Shown here: positions 18,305 through 27,407 of the stretch, one piece after another
How the letters are laid out: every line of letters starts with the position of its first letter
Position numbering within the stretch: the stretch's first letter is position 1
Source of the DNA: Bacteroidales bacterium
Lineage (GTDB): Bacteria; Bacteroidota; Bacteroidia; Bacteroidales; Muribaculaceae
Direction: 5' to 3'
Assembly (NCBI GenBank): GCA_020859845.1
Contig: JAJBVL010000038.1
Location: 1 to 51,469, forward strand
Length of the DNA: 51,469 nucleotides
Program-made: the position numbers and the translations under genes
The notes under the pieces: model-generated
Databases searched by the model: none
What the model was told of the DNA's origin: nothing
What the model saw: only the letters and a program-made list of their open reading frames with translations

Positions 18305-19639
18305 ATGCATTCCCTCCGCTTCACACTATTAGTTATGACGAGCCTTGCAGGTGGCGTATTTGCTAGCGCTCAGTCCGCTCCAAGCGATGAAAACAATGCG
18401 CTTATCATTACGCGCACCACGCCGCGGGATTCAGCGATCCTGAAGGACGTGCGTCCCACAGGTCCTCGTGCAGTCCCCGTACCTAAATTCGTAGTAAAAA
18501 GTCGTAGTGGTAGCTTCTTGATGACTATCGGCGGCCAAATCAACCCCATCATGGGTTGGGACCTTGGCAACGACCTCGACAAAGTAGATGGCGCAGGTAT
18601 CAACTTCGTGACACAGATGATACCCGTGCCGTCGGTCAAAGGCAAGAAAGGCGACTACTACATCAACGCTCTCAATGCCGACCTCGACTTCACTATCGTG
18701 GGATTTGCCGGCACCGAAAATCAGCTGACTGGATATATTAAGTTTGGCACAAACGGTATCTCCAATCAGGTGCAGATGAAAGACGCCTACATCTCGTGGC
18801 GCAATTTCACTGGGGGCTTGAAAAACACTTTGATACAAGACGGCGATGCCATGCAGCCACCGACAATTGACCCCGAAGGCCCTTCGGGATGCTTAGCCAC
18901 ATCGGTGTATGAAATCAGCTACACGTCGCCGAGCTACAACGGATTTCAATATGCTATAGGTCTTGATATGCCTACATGGTATTCGAGTAATGGTGTTTAT
19001 CGTGGCAAGGACTTCCCGCGCTACGATGGCCAGCAGGTGGCCGACTATGGCGAGGCTGAACAGATGGTGCCCGATATACCAATGTATATACAGTATCAAG
19101 GCACGCCCAACAACCGTGTGCGTGTGTCGGGTATCATCCGCAACTTCTCTTATCGCGACCTACTGACCGACAAGACGCGCCATATGTTGGGATGGGGTGT
19201 GATGCTCAGCGGCAATCTGTCGCCCGACTCCCACGTCATCTTCTACTATCAGTGCGCCTATGGCAAAGGCATCGGCGCTTATCTGCAGGATATCGCAGGC
19301 ATGCCTCTCTCGTTTGTCCCCAACGACAGCAAGCCCGGCCATATGAAGGCTTCCCCTATGATGGGTCTCAACCTCGGATTGACAATCAACTTCAACTCCA
19401 AATGGCAGTTTAACATCATGGGGTCGGAATCCCGCATATGGAAGGTGGGTGAATATGCCACTGTCGCCGCCGACGATTGCAATTACAAGTACGCCCTCTA
19501 TGGCGCTGCCAATATCTTCTACAACATCACTCCTTATCTTCAGTGGGGCGTAGAATATCTCTATGGCAAACGCCAGACGTGGGATATAGGCTCAGGTCAC
19601 GACAATCGTATCCAGACCCAGCTTCTCTTCACTTTGTAA
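18305..19639 (+). CDS. DcaP-like trimeric porin family protein
   Basis: 444 residues with a signal peptide (LLVMTSLAGGVFASAQS). After a short linker a porin-type barrel begins: LMTIGGQINPIMGWD, NADLDFTIVGF, QLTGYIKFGTNG, MKDAYISWRNF, and alternating aromatic strands ending in the outer-membrane terminal strand RIQTQLLFTL. This layout matches the DcaP family, which forms outer-membrane channels for dicarboxylates and similar small anions. Its stop codon overlaps the tail of the convergent ThuA gene by 11 bp. Substrate is unknown. Confidence 0.78.
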   Translation: MHSLRFTLLVMTSLAGGVFASAQSAPSDENNALIITRTTPRDSAILKDVRPTGPRAVPVPKFVVKSRSGSFLMTIGGQINPIMGWDLGNDLDKVDGAGINFVTQMIPVPSVKGKKGDYYINALNADLDFTIVGFAGTENQLTGYIKFGTNGISNQVQMKDAYISWRNFTGGLKNTLIQDGDAMQPPTIDPEGPSGCLATSVYEISYTSPSYNGFQYAIGLDMPTWYSSNGVYRGKDFPRYDGQQVADYGEAEQMVPDIPMYIQYQGTPNNRVRVSGIIRNFSYRDLLTDKTRHMLGWGVMLSGNLSPDSHVIFYYQCAYGKGIGAYLQDIAGMPLSFVPNDSKPGHMKASPMMGLNLGLTINFNSKWQFNIMGSESRIWKVGEYATVAADDCNYKYALYGAANIFYNITPYLQWGVEYLYGKRQTWDIGSGHDNRIQTQLLFTL

Positions 19640-20441
19640 AAGGATCGCCAGCAGGATCACGGCTCACCACCCATCGCAGGGCATTAATGAGCAGCAGATT
19701 CTGAGTGGGGTCGATATACTCCTCATCCCCGTGGCCCATATTGAGATAGATCATCCGATAACGATTGTTGGTCCACACCACGGGAAAATCGCCCCAGCTA
19801 ATCACATCCTTTAGACCGATAGGATAATTTTTTGGAGACAAAGTTAATAGTACCGTCACGTCGGGATTTTCCCGGGGTGACGGTTGCCACATAAACCATT
19901 CAGAGCTCGCCGACACAAACTCCTTGGGGAGATTTTTGGTCACGGGATGGTCCTCTACGTCCACCTCCAGGAGGACAGGTTGAGGAGGCCAATTGTTGCA
20001 CAAGAATTGTCCACATCCAAGAAACTGGTTGAGCCACGCCCAATTGGTGTTGCGGTCATTGTAGCCCGCAGCATGAAAGCCTACCCAGCCCCCTCCATTC
20101 TCCATATATTCTTGAAAAGCCTCGCGAGCCCCTGGGGACGAAGGAGCATCGTTGAGCATCACGATGACGTTGTAGTCCTTAAGGTCGTTGTAGGTATAGC
20201 GGTTGAAGTCGGTAGTGACATCCATTATCCACCCCTCGCCATAGGTGAGCTTATGGAGAAACTCCAGCGACTGACGAGCAAAATCTTGATGGGCGGTCTC
20301 CACATGCTCGTTGTGGTATACCAGAGCCTTAAAGCGTGGAGCCTTGGCATAGTTGCCAGGATAGCCAGAGGGGTCCTGCGCCCAAGCAGATGCAGAAACC
20401 AAAATGGCCAGAGAGGCCAGTGTCTTAAGATATGAAATCAT
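19629..20441 (-). CDS. Secreted ThuA-domain protein
   Basis: 270 residues from the ATG at 20441; the longer track ORF to 20867 reads into the GH9 gene and is an artefact. A signal peptide (LKTLASLAILVSASAWAQ) precedes a ThuA/trehalose-utilisation domain with a glutamine-amidotransferase-like fold. Typical blocks are ALVYHNEHVETAH, NVIVMLNDAPSSPG, GGGWVGFHAAGYN, VEDHPVTKNLP, PVVWTNN and YLNMGHGDE. The domain occurs in many Bacteroidota carbohydrate loci, but its activity is not settled. It begins 22 bp after the GH9 gene on the same strand, so both are probably one transcript acting on exported glycans. Confidence 0.85.
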   Translation of the reverse strand: MISYLKTLASLAILVSASAWAQDPSGYPGNYAKAPRFKALVYHNEHVETAHQDFARQSLEFLHKLTYGEGWIMDVTTDFNRYTYNDLKDYNVIVMLNDAPSSPGAREAFQEYMENGGGWVGFHAAGYNDRNTNWAWLNQFLGCGQFLCNNWPPQPVLLEVDVEDHPVTKNLPKEFVSASSEWFMWQPSPRENPDVTVLLTLSPKNYPIGLKDVISWGDFPVVWTNNRYRMIYLNMGHGDEEYIDPTQNLLLINALRWVVSRDPAGDPFTK

Positions 20442-20463
20442 ATATGGGTGGCGTTGATGGTTA

Positions 20464-22884
20464 TTAATAATCGGTGATAGAAGCCAATAGAGATAGCCAT
20501 TTGCTGGCCGAGGTGACCCACACTTCCTTGTAGCAAGCGTTGTTGGTCTGCGGCCAATAAGGCTCGTCGCTGTCGCCCAAAGTACGTATCCCCACCGGCA
20601 TTGCCCCAGTAAGTTCGCCGCTCGAGAAGTTGTCCATCTGGGGATAGAGACGGCCTTCGCCGTAGATAAGCGATTGACCAAAGGGATTGAGACCCGTCTG
20701 CCAGTAAAGCTGCTGGCGAGCGATGTCCATAAGGCTATCGTCGTGGAGAAAAGCTCCGCAGAGAGCGGCGCAGCGCCCGCTGGTGAGATGCACGGCCGTG
20801 TTGCCGTTGTAGATATTAAACCATACTGGAAAGCGTTTAACATACGTCCCCTCTGCCACCATCTCACCTTGGCTTAGCTGAGCGTGATAGCGCTCGGAGG
20901 CATCGTCAGGAGGGAACAGATGGATGGCATAAAAGGCAGCCGTGTCTTGAGGCTCCCAACTTTTATATACTCCGCTTGGCAACATCCCATAGGGATAGGT
21001 AAAAGCCATCAACGCCTTAAGATGAGAGCCATAAAGGCTGATGGCCTTGGCCCACTGTGGATACGCGTCATGTAGCGGCTGGGTGGCGCACAACTCTGTC
21101 AAGGCTTCGATATAGAGATGCTCGCGGCTCTGATGGATGGCATGGGCAAGCGAGCTATGGGTGTTGTCGCGATAAAAATATCCACGTAGCAGGGGTTCTT
21201 GCATATCTATCCCCTTCTCTTGACAATCGAGCACATACTCCATGGCCATAGCAGCTCGCTGAGCATAACGAAGGTCGCCGGTCAACCGATAGAGGAGGCT
21301 CGCGGCCCATGAGATAGTGGCTTGGTAAAGACAGGGAGAGGTATAAAACGTATGTTCGTAGGGCTGGGTGAAGATATCTGGACCGTCGAGCATATATTTC
21401 TCCTCGGCAAAGGCAAAGTCTTCCTCGGCCACGCGCCTTAAGTATTGCTGCAGCATAGGATCGTTGGAGAGCGTCATTGCTGCATAAGCCTCATAAGCGG
21501 CATAAAGAAAATTATCGTAGGCATTGTTTTGCACCCTTACGCTCTTAATATCGTCCAGAGTGCCAAACACTCCGTCTTGCCATATCAGAAGCCCCATGCT
21601 GCTGGCATGATAGCCATCTCCATAACGATTGCGCAGCACAAACTCCAATCCCCACTCTGCCTCCTCCAGAAGACGAGCTGCCAGGGCTGGATTTTTATCT
21701 TTTACCGCTTTATAGGCTTGAAGCAGGGAGTGGGCCATGTCGGCCGTCTGGAGAGTCTGCTGTGAGAGGTCGCCTGCGTCGTGCCATCCGCCGCTGAAGG
21801 AAATGCTCTTTCCGGCGTGGGTGGATAACAGGTCGTAATGGCACGTGGAGTGCACTCCCGGCACAGGATATCCACAGCGTTGGCCCAAAAGAAAATTGAG
21901 CACACGCCATTGAGAGTTGTCCCACAGTTGGGCATCAATCATGAATGGCTCGGTCTCCATCCCACCCGCGCGGAGATAATAATGGCCCGGTTGGGTCCAC
22001 GAGGAGAAATCCATTACGCCATATCTCCCTATGGTGGTATCCACCATGTCGACCGGCCATTGACCCACCACCGAGTCGGTGGCCAAATCTACCAGATCAA
22101 ATGTAGATGCTGTCGGCGTTGGGAGCGATTGAGGCGCGACGAGAGCGCGCTTAGTGCCATGAGTGTCGTAGCCCGATGTGGCATATACGATGCGTCCTTC
22201 TTGAGGCATCCAGCCACTCACTTTTTCGGGCGCCTCCACTTGGCGTAGCTGCAGGTCGGTGATAAGGTATAGAGCGCTGTCGCCAGTAGTAAGGTCGCGC
22301 CCATTGATGACGGTATAGAACGTCAGCCGCTCAACCTCGTCGCGCTGGTATTCGTCAATCTCCACCACACAGGTGTTCCACTGATGGTTGACCAAGTTGA
22401 TAAGGTGAGCACCACTGGGAGTGTTGTATCCGGCCTTGGACTCTTGCGCCCGATTCTCAAACACCAGATTAAGATTGACCACACGCGCTCCGTCACATTC
22501 GGGACGGACTCTGAAGAACAGCTGATTATAGCCTTCCCAGTCATCGCCTCCAACCTCAAGCGAGGTGGAGGCGCGCCCGTAAGTGGCATAGTCTGGGTCG
22601 TTGGCAGAGCCTACGGCACGCTTCCCTGTGCAGGATGCATATTGCAGCCTCAGCGTGTCGCTCCGCATTTCATCCCCCATGAGACAGCGCTGAGCCTTGA
22701 CTGGCTTCTTCATCAGCCAAGCTTCGAGGCCATGGGCAGTGTCGAGTGGCAATGGTGTGTGCACCAAGCCGCTCTCCACCACCTGACGCTCGAGGAGGGT
22801 GTCGGGACATAAGTATCGGTCATGAGCCGACACCCCCCACAAGCCACAGGCTGCCATCATTATTATTCCTACTACTTTTCTCAT
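20464..22884 (-). CDS. Glycoside hydrolase family 9 (endoglucanase-like) with N-terminal Ig-like domain
   Basis: About 806 residues from the ATG at 22884, chosen because it places MRKVVGIIMMAACGLWGVSA as the signal peptide; the track start at 22953 adds an unlikely extension. Order: signal peptide, a ~250-residue beta-rich region, a CelD-type Ig-like domain (FDLVDLATDSVVGQWPVD, then PGHYYLRAGG), then the (alpha/alpha)6 catalytic domain. GH9 landmarks are SGGWHDAGDLSQQ with the catalytic Asp, and the C-terminal NNACYKEVWV with the presumed acid Glu. The family cleaves beta-1,4 glucans and related polymers. The gene forms an operon with the downstream ThuA gene. Confidence 0.87.
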   Translation of the reverse strand: MRKVVGIIMMAACGLWGVSAHDRYLCPDTLLERQVVESGLVHTPLPLDTAHGLEAWLMKKPVKAQRCLMGDEMRSDTLRLQYASCTGKRAVGSANDPDYATYGRASTSLEVGGDDWEGYNQLFFRVRPECDGARVVNLNLVFENRAQESKAGYNTPSGAHLINLVNHQWNTCVVEIDEYQRDEVERLTFYTVINGRDLTTGDSALYLITDLQLRQVEAPEKVSGWMPQEGRIVYATSGYDTHGTKRALVAPQSLPTPTASTFDLVDLATDSVVGQWPVDMVDTTIGRYGVMDFSSWTQPGHYYLRAGGMETEPFMIDAQLWDNSQWRVLNFLLGQRCGYPVPGVHSTCHYDLLSTHAGKSISFSGGWHDAGDLSQQTLQTADMAHSLLQAYKAVKDKNPALAARLLEEAEWGLEFVLRNRYGDGYHASSMGLLIWQDGVFGTLDDIKSVRVQNNAYDNFLYAAYEAYAAMTLSNDPMLQQYLRRVAEEDFAFAEEKYMLDGPDIFTQPYEHTFYTSPCLYQATISWAASLLYRLTGDLRYAQRAAMAMEYVLDCQEKGIDMQEPLLRGYFYRDNTHSSLAHAIHQSREHLYIEALTELCATQPLHDAYPQWAKAISLYGSHLKALMAFTYPYGMLPSGVYKSWEPQDTAAFYAIHLFPPDDASERYHAQLSQGEMVAEGTYVKRFPVWFNIYNGNTAVHLTSGRCAALCGAFLHDDSLMDIARQQLYWQTGLNPFGQSLIYGEGRLYPQMDNFSSGELTGAMPVGIRTLGDSDEPYWPQTNNACYKEVWVTSASKWLSLLASITDY

Positions 22885-22920
22885 TGCTTCGATACAAAAA
22901 TACGAGTGCAATATTACGCA

Positions 22921-22928
22921 CAAAAGTA
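22921..22928 (-). promoter_or_regulatory. -7 element for the GH9 gene
   Basis: Minus-strand TACTTTTG, matching TAnnTTTG, 36 bp upstream of the GH9 start at 22884. A second match (TATTTTTG, 22895-22902) lies very close to the start codon and is less likely. Confidence 0.5.
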
Positions 22929-22973
22929 AAGCGAAGGGTCGAAAAAACGTCATTTTTCTTCCACTTCCTCTCG

Positions 22974-24113
22974 CTATATCTTAATATATATCCTCTTAAG
23001 ATACAAGGGCAACCCTACGAGCCAGCATACTCCCACGAAGAGCAGCGCATAGATGAGCGAGGCCAACTCTCCAGCTCCGAGCCATGAACACAAACAGTCG
23101 TCGTAGACCCATGAGGCCAACGATTGGCGCGACCCAGTGCTCGTAGTCCAGCTGATAGCCCCACTGGCCACGGCCAATATCGAGCTAAATACATAGAGCG
23201 CCAGCGGATTGACGCCAAACGCCTCAAATCCCCTACACCATCTCTTCCAGCCCTTTACGTCGATGGCCCATATCAGTAGGGCTAAAAGCGTGGAGGCCAA
23301 GCCGCAGGTGGTCAGCACAAACGTTGGCGACCAAATCTTCTTGTTGATAGGCATCCCGTAGTCGAGAAGCAGGCCGCTGAAGGTGAGCAGCGCTCCGAGG
23401 ATAAAGAGAGTGGTCATGCGGCGTTGGTTATCGCGATTTTCTATGATCTTTAGGCCAGCCCAAAAGCCTATCAACACGTGGGCTATCGAAGGAAGGATGC
23501 CCAGAAGGCCCTCGGGATCAAATTTAATAGGTCCATCGGGTGTCCAGTCAGTATACATATGCTCTGGCCCCAGCACAGCCATATCCACGCGAGCTATGAT
23601 ATTTTGAGTGCTCATCTCCCAGCCACGACCCGTGATTAGAATCACGGCGTAGATACCTAAAAATAGAGCAATTATCCACCCTAAGGCGCGTCGATGAGCC
23701 ACAAGCCCTATCAGAGCGCCGCCAAGATAGCTGATGGCCAGTCGCTGAAGCACGCCCAAAGTCCTTACCCCCGTAAAAGTCTCCCATAGACTCTCATGCC
23801 TTCCCCAGAACAGACCTCCGAGCCACGCGAGGCCCCAGCCGATGGCAAATATAATGACGGAGCGGCGCAGTATCTTCCACACAGCCGCTGCTCGGCGATC
23901 GCGATATTTGCGCAGCGACAGGCAGGTGGAGATGCCCATAATAAACATAAAGAAAGGGAAGACGAGGTCGGTAGGCGTCAAGCCATTCCACTGTGCATGA
24001 CGCAGCGGGGCATAAATCGTGCCCCACGAGCCGGGATTGTTGACAAGAATCATTCCAGCTATGGTGATGCCACGCAGGATGTCGAGTGCTAATAAGCGAT
24101 TGTTGGATGCCAT
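22974..24113 (-). CDS. HGSNAT-like / DUF5009 membrane acyltransferase
   Basis: 379 residues from the ATG at 24113; the GTG at 24140 would add nine residues. About ten hydrophobic segments, beginning RLLALDILRGITIAGMILVN, and the FPFFMFIMGISTCLSLRKY block, are typical of the heparan-alpha-glucosaminide N-acetyltransferase family (DUF5009). These inner-membrane proteins are thought to transfer acetyl groups across the membrane to amino sugars. It lies upstream of the GH9 gene on the same strand with 89 bp between, in a glycan-handling neighbourhood with a sialidase 2 kb away. Substrate is not readable from sequence. Confidence 0.82.
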   Translation of the reverse strand: MASNNRLLALDILRGITIAGMILVNNPGSWGTIYAPLRHAQWNGLTPTDLVFPFFMFIMGISTCLSLRKYRDRRAAAVWKILRRSVIIFAIGWGLAWLGGLFWGRHESLWETFTGVRTLGVLQRLAISYLGGALIGLVAHRRALGWIIALFLGIYAVILITGRGWEMSTQNIIARVDMAVLGPEHMYTDWTPDGPIKFDPEGLLGILPSIAHVLIGFWAGLKIIENRDNQRRMTTLFILGALLTFSGLLLDYGMPINKKIWSPTFVLTTCGLASTLLALLIWAIDVKGWKRWCRGFEAFGVNPLALYVFSSILAVASGAISWTTSTGSRQSLASWVYDDCLCSWLGAGELASLIYALLFVGVCWLVGLPLYLKRIYIKI

Positions 24114-24192
24114 AGGTGTTGCTACTTTTTCTATTCTCACGCTAAATTACAATAAAATCAATGACCATGGCGCAAGATAACGAAATTTCGAC

Positions 24193-24200
24193 TACTTTTG
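24193..24200 (+). promoter_or_regulatory. -7 element upstream of umuDC
   Basis: TACTTTTG, matching TAnnTTTG, 130 bp before the umuD start. The intervening leader holds the heptamer array 24237-24320. No LexA-box-like palindrome is obvious. Confidence 0.5.
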
Positions 24201-24236
24201 TACTCTATCCAACCTCCTTCCCCTCTTGCCTCTCCA

Positions 24237-24320
24237 CTTTTGACTTTTGACTCATCACTTTTGACTTTTCACTCTTGACTTTTGACTTTTCACTCTTGAC
24301 TTTTGACTTTTCACTCTTGA
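24237..24320 (+). repeat. CTTTTGA heptamer array with 21-bp higher-order unit
   Basis: Heptamers CTTTTGA and variants (CTCTTGA, CTTTTCA) in tandem. They are organised as about three copies of a 21-bp unit, CACTCTTGACTTTTGACTTT plus T. The array lies in the leader between the promoter and the umuD start codon. The same heptamer family recurs at 38691, 39159 and 45681. Confidence 0.85.
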
Positions 24321-24329
24321 CTCATCCCC

Positions 24330-24764
24330 ATGCCTCGACTACATATCTTTTCTGCTTGTCTTGACACGATAGCTGCTATCCCTTACGCCGATGGCGGCAT
24401 TAAGGCTGGCTTTCCCTCCCCGGCTCAAGACTATCTCACAGAGAGCATCGACCTCAACAACGTCTTGATACGCCAACAGGAGACCACCTTCTATGCCCGC
24501 GTAGATGGCGACTCGATGAGCGGTGCTGGCATCTTTGATGGCGACCTCGTAATCATCGATAAGGCGCTTGAGCCTCAGTCGGGCGACCTCGTGGCTGCCT
24601 ATCTCGACGGTGAGTTTACGCTCAAGAAGTTTGTCATGGATGATTCTGGCCAATTCGGGTGGCTTGTGCCAGCCAATCCCCGATTTCACGCTATACGTCT
24701 CTCGGCCGACGACGACTTCCGTGTGTGGGGCGTCGTGACCGGTGTCATCCGCAAGCTTCGCTAA
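24330..24764 (+). CDS. umuD: UmuD-like S24 peptidase subunit of DNA polymerase V
   Basis: 144 residues. The self-cleavage site region KAGFPSPAQDY near residue 28 (Ala-Gly bond) is followed by the serine-lysine dyad of S24 peptidases: Ser in VDGDSMSGAGI (about residue 62) and Lys in EFTLKKF (about residue 98). After RecA-stimulated cleavage UmuD' joins UmuC as translesion polymerase V. umuC follows 45 bp downstream. The gene lies after a heptamer-repeat leader, which is unusual and may affect expression. Assignment is confident from both the motifs and the partner gene. Confidence 0.93.
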   Translation: MPRLHIFSACLDTIAAIPYADGGIKAGFPSPAQDYLTESIDLNNVLIRQQETTFYARVDGDSMSGAGIFDGDLVIIDKALEPQSGDLVAAYLDGEFTLKKFVMDDSGQFGWLVPANPRFHAIRLSADDDFRVWGVVTGVIRKLR

Positions 24765-24809
24765 CCACAGCAACAACTCCAACCACTCCAACCACTCCAA
24801 CAACCTCCC

Positions 24810-26072
24810 ATGCTCTACGGCCTTGTTGACTGCAACAACTTCTTCTGTTCGTGCGAAAGGGTATTCCACCCCGAGCTGCGCGAGCGTCCAGTCGTAGTGC
24901 TGAGCAACAACGATGGTTGCATCGTGGCGCGTTCCAACGAAGCTAAGGCGCTTGGTCTCAAGATGGGCGAGCCGTTTTATCAAGTAAGAAAGGTGCTCGA
25001 GGACAATGGTGTGGCCGTCTTCTCCTCCAACTATGCTCTCTATGGCGACATGAGCCGCCGAGTGATGTCGCTCCTGTCGCGCTACACGCCCCATCTTGAC
25101 GTCTACTCCATCGACGAAGCCTTTCTCGACCTGGAGGGAATAGCCGACGTCAATCAATATTGTATCGACATGGCACGCCACATACGTCGCGGCACGGGTA
25201 TCCCCGTATCCGTAGGGGTGGCCCCTACCAAGACTCTCGCCAAGATGGCCAGCAAGTTTGCCAAGAAATATCCCGGCTATCAGAGCGTGGCGATGATTGA
25301 CACCCCCGAAAAGCGCGAGAAGGCCCTCCGTCTCTTCCCTATCGAGGATGTGTGGGGAATAGGACGCCGCATAGCTAGGCGCCTGCACAGCGTAGGCATC
25401 ACCACTGCCTGGGACTTTGCTCAGCGCCCTGCCGAGTGGGTAAAGCGCTGCTTCACCATCACAGGGCTACGCACGTGGCAAGAACTCAACGGACGCGATG
25501 TGGTGTCGATCGACGAGCTTCCCCACAAGCAGACCATCTGCACCTCGCGCTCCTTCCCCGACCAAGGACTGTCGGAGCTAAAAGATGTGGAGGAGGCCCT
25601 GGCCAACTTCATCTCCTCATGCTCGCGCAAGTTGCGCGAGCAGTCGACTGTCTGCGAGGCAATGACCATCTTTGCCTACACAAGCCGTTTTCGCGAGGAT
25701 ATCCCTGGCGACTATATCCACGCCGACATCCACTTTGGAGTGGCCACCAACTCGCTCACCGAGATGGTGGATGCCGGCATCCAGACTCTCCGCGCCTATT
25801 GGAAGCCCACACGCTTCTTCTACAAGAAAGCAGGATGCATAGTGTGGGCCATCAGTCGCGCCTCGGCCGTACAGGGTTCGCTCTTCGACAGTGTAGACCG
25901 TCCTAAAAGCCAGCGCTTGATGCAGGCCATCGACACTATCAACCGTCGCAATGGGCGCGACACGGTGCGCACCGCCATTCAAGGCTACTCCACAGCGTGG
26001 CATCTGAAGAGCCAATACCTCTCCCACCCCTATACCACATCGCTGGCCCACATCCTCCGCCTTAAGATATGA
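24810..26072 (+). CDS. umuC: UmuC-like Y-family DNA polymerase
   Basis: 420 residues, the usual UmuC length. The catalytic palm motifs are clear: LVDCNNFFCSCERVF at the N-terminus with the first metal-binding Asp, VVLSNNDGCIVARS, and YSIDEAFLDLEG near residue 100 with the Asp-Glu pair. A helix-hairpin-helix segment (IEDVWGIGRRIARRL) and a little-finger domain follow. Works with UmuD' to copy past damaged bases during SOS-type stress. It is expressed with umuD, from which it is separated by a C/A-rich linker of AACCACTCC-type repeats. Confidence 0.94.
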   Translation: MLYGLVDCNNFFCSCERVFHPELRERPVVVLSNNDGCIVARSNEAKALGLKMGEPFYQVRKVLEDNGVAVFSSNYALYGDMSRRVMSLLSRYTPHLDVYSIDEAFLDLEGIADVNQYCIDMARHIRRGTGIPVSVGVAPTKTLAKMASKFAKKYPGYQSVAMIDTPEKREKALRLFPIEDVWGIGRRIARRLHSVGITTAWDFAQRPAEWVKRCFTITGLRTWQELNGRDVVSIDELPHKQTICTSRSFPDQGLSELKDVEEALANFISSCSRKLREQSTVCEAMTIFAYTSRFREDIPGDYIHADIHFGVATNSLTEMVDAGIQTLRAYWKPTRFFYKKAGCIVWAISRASAVQGSLFDSVDRPKSQRLMQAIDTINRRNGRDTVRTAIQGYSTAWHLKSQYLSHPYTTSLAHILRLKI

Positions 26073-26120
26073 CTATAATTTATCTACCCTTATATCAATC
26101 TCAACACAAACCACAATCCA

Positions 26121-27392
26121 ATGAAGCTATCCTCACTTTCGATGCTCCTTGTCGGTGCCTCCCTCTGCTATGCGCCGGCGAGCCTTAAAGCCGATGACGG
26201 CCAGCTGAAGTTTACAAAAAACGCTGAGGCTATCGTGTTTTCATCCGAGGCTACATCGCCACAAAGCGATGGTTATCGTATCCCCGCCATCGCACGTCTG
26301 TCCGACGGCAGTCTTATAGCCATGGCCGACCTGCGCCCAGGCACCTGGCGCGACCTTGGCAACAACAACCACATTAGCGTCATGGGTCGCACCCTCCCCT
26401 ACGTCGACGGTCAATACGCTATGATATGGACCCCCCAAGTGGCCATAGCCGAGGGCATGGACAGCGTGAGCTCTGGCCTCTACTTTGCTCATGGCGATGC
26501 AGCGCTGATGAGCGACGGCAAGGGCAACGTATTGCTGATGTGTGCCTCTGGCGATATCAACACCGGGCCTGGTCATCCACTGGTGGCTCGCTACATAAGC
26601 CACAACGACGGTGCCGACTGGGAGGTCACCGACCAGACTCTCCCCGTAGAGAGCCTCTACAATGGCGGCGAGTATAGCCACTTCTTCACCAGTGGCCGTA
26701 TCCTCCAAAGCCGCATCATTGAGCACAACGGCATACCACGTATCTATGTGGCCGTGGCAGGTAGTGCCCCCCACAATGCAATTCTCTACTCCGACGACCT
26801 CGGCGAGACATGGCAGTTGCTGGGCTTTGCGGGCAATGCTCAAGAAGCCATCATGGAAGAGCTCCCCGATGGCAGCGTGCTCTACAGCGCCCGCCAGAAT
26901 CGCTGGGGCTTGAATGGCCGTGTGTTTATGGTCTACACCTACGATGATCCCTCCTTCACCTCTGGCTCGTGGAGCGATATGAAGGTGATAGAGAGCGGCG
27001 ATGGCGACGGCCTGGGCGCTTCCCATTCGTGCAATGGCTCGATGCTTCTCCTCCACAAGCCTGAGTGGGGCAAGAAGCACGTGCTCCTCCACTCCGCTTC
27101 GCAGACCCCCAAGCGTCAGCGTGTCACCGTCTATTACAAGATTATCGACGAAGATCAGCCCGAGCTATGGCGCAACCCCGACTTTTTCGTCACCGACTGG
27201 ACTCCACTCAGCCAGCTGACCGACAACAATTCGGCCTACTCTACAATGGTGGAGGACCAAAACGGCAATGTGGCCATCCTGCTTGAAGACACCAACTACA
27301 CCACCGAAGGCGAGAAATATCCATTCGGAGAGAGCACCGATGGTTTCTACGACATCAAGTATATCAACTTCTCAGTGGACTTCGCCGAGTAA
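26121..27392 (+). CDS. Exported exo-alpha-sialidase (GH33)
   Basis: 423 residues with a signal peptide (LSMLLVGASLCYAPASLKA). The sialidase fold is indicated by the arginine motif GYRIPAIARLSDGSLIA near residue 52 (FRIP variant YRIP), the following ADLRPG, and Asp-box-like repeats (SHNDGADWE and YSDDLGETWQ). A conserved late tyrosine region (NSAYSTMVEDQNGNVAILLE) is present. It releases terminal sialic acids from host or dietary glycans; no nan catabolic genes are in the window. Length fits a single-domain bacterial sialidase without a carbohydrate-binding module. It converges with the antiporter gene, ending 15 bp from its stop. Confidence 0.9.
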   Translation: MKLSSLSMLLVGASLCYAPASLKADDGQLKFTKNAEAIVFSSEATSPQSDGYRIPAIARLSDGSLIAMADLRPGTWRDLGNNNHISVMGRTLPYVDGQYAMIWTPQVAIAEGMDSVSSGLYFAHGDAALMSDGKGNVLLMCASGDINTGPGHPLVARYISHNDGADWEVTDQTLPVESLYNGGEYSHFFTSGRILQSRIIEHNGIPRIYVAVAGSAPHNAILYSDDLGETWQLLGFAGNAQEAIMEELPDGSVLYSARQNRWGLNGRVFMVYTYDDPSFTSGSWSDMKVIESGDGDGLGASHSCNGSMLLLHKPEWGKKHVLLHSASQTPKRQRVTVYYKIIDEDQPELWRNPDFFVTDWTPLSQLTDNNSAYSTMVEDQNGNVAILLEDTNYTTEGEKYPFGESTDGFYDIKYINFSVDFAE

Positions 27393-27407
27393 AAAAGCGG
27401 CTCCCTC

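Noticed and set aside
19629-20867. 412-residue minus ORF as the ThuA gene
   Set aside because: The first 142 residues are out-of-frame sequence of the GH9 gene; a signal peptide starts at the ATG at 20441.
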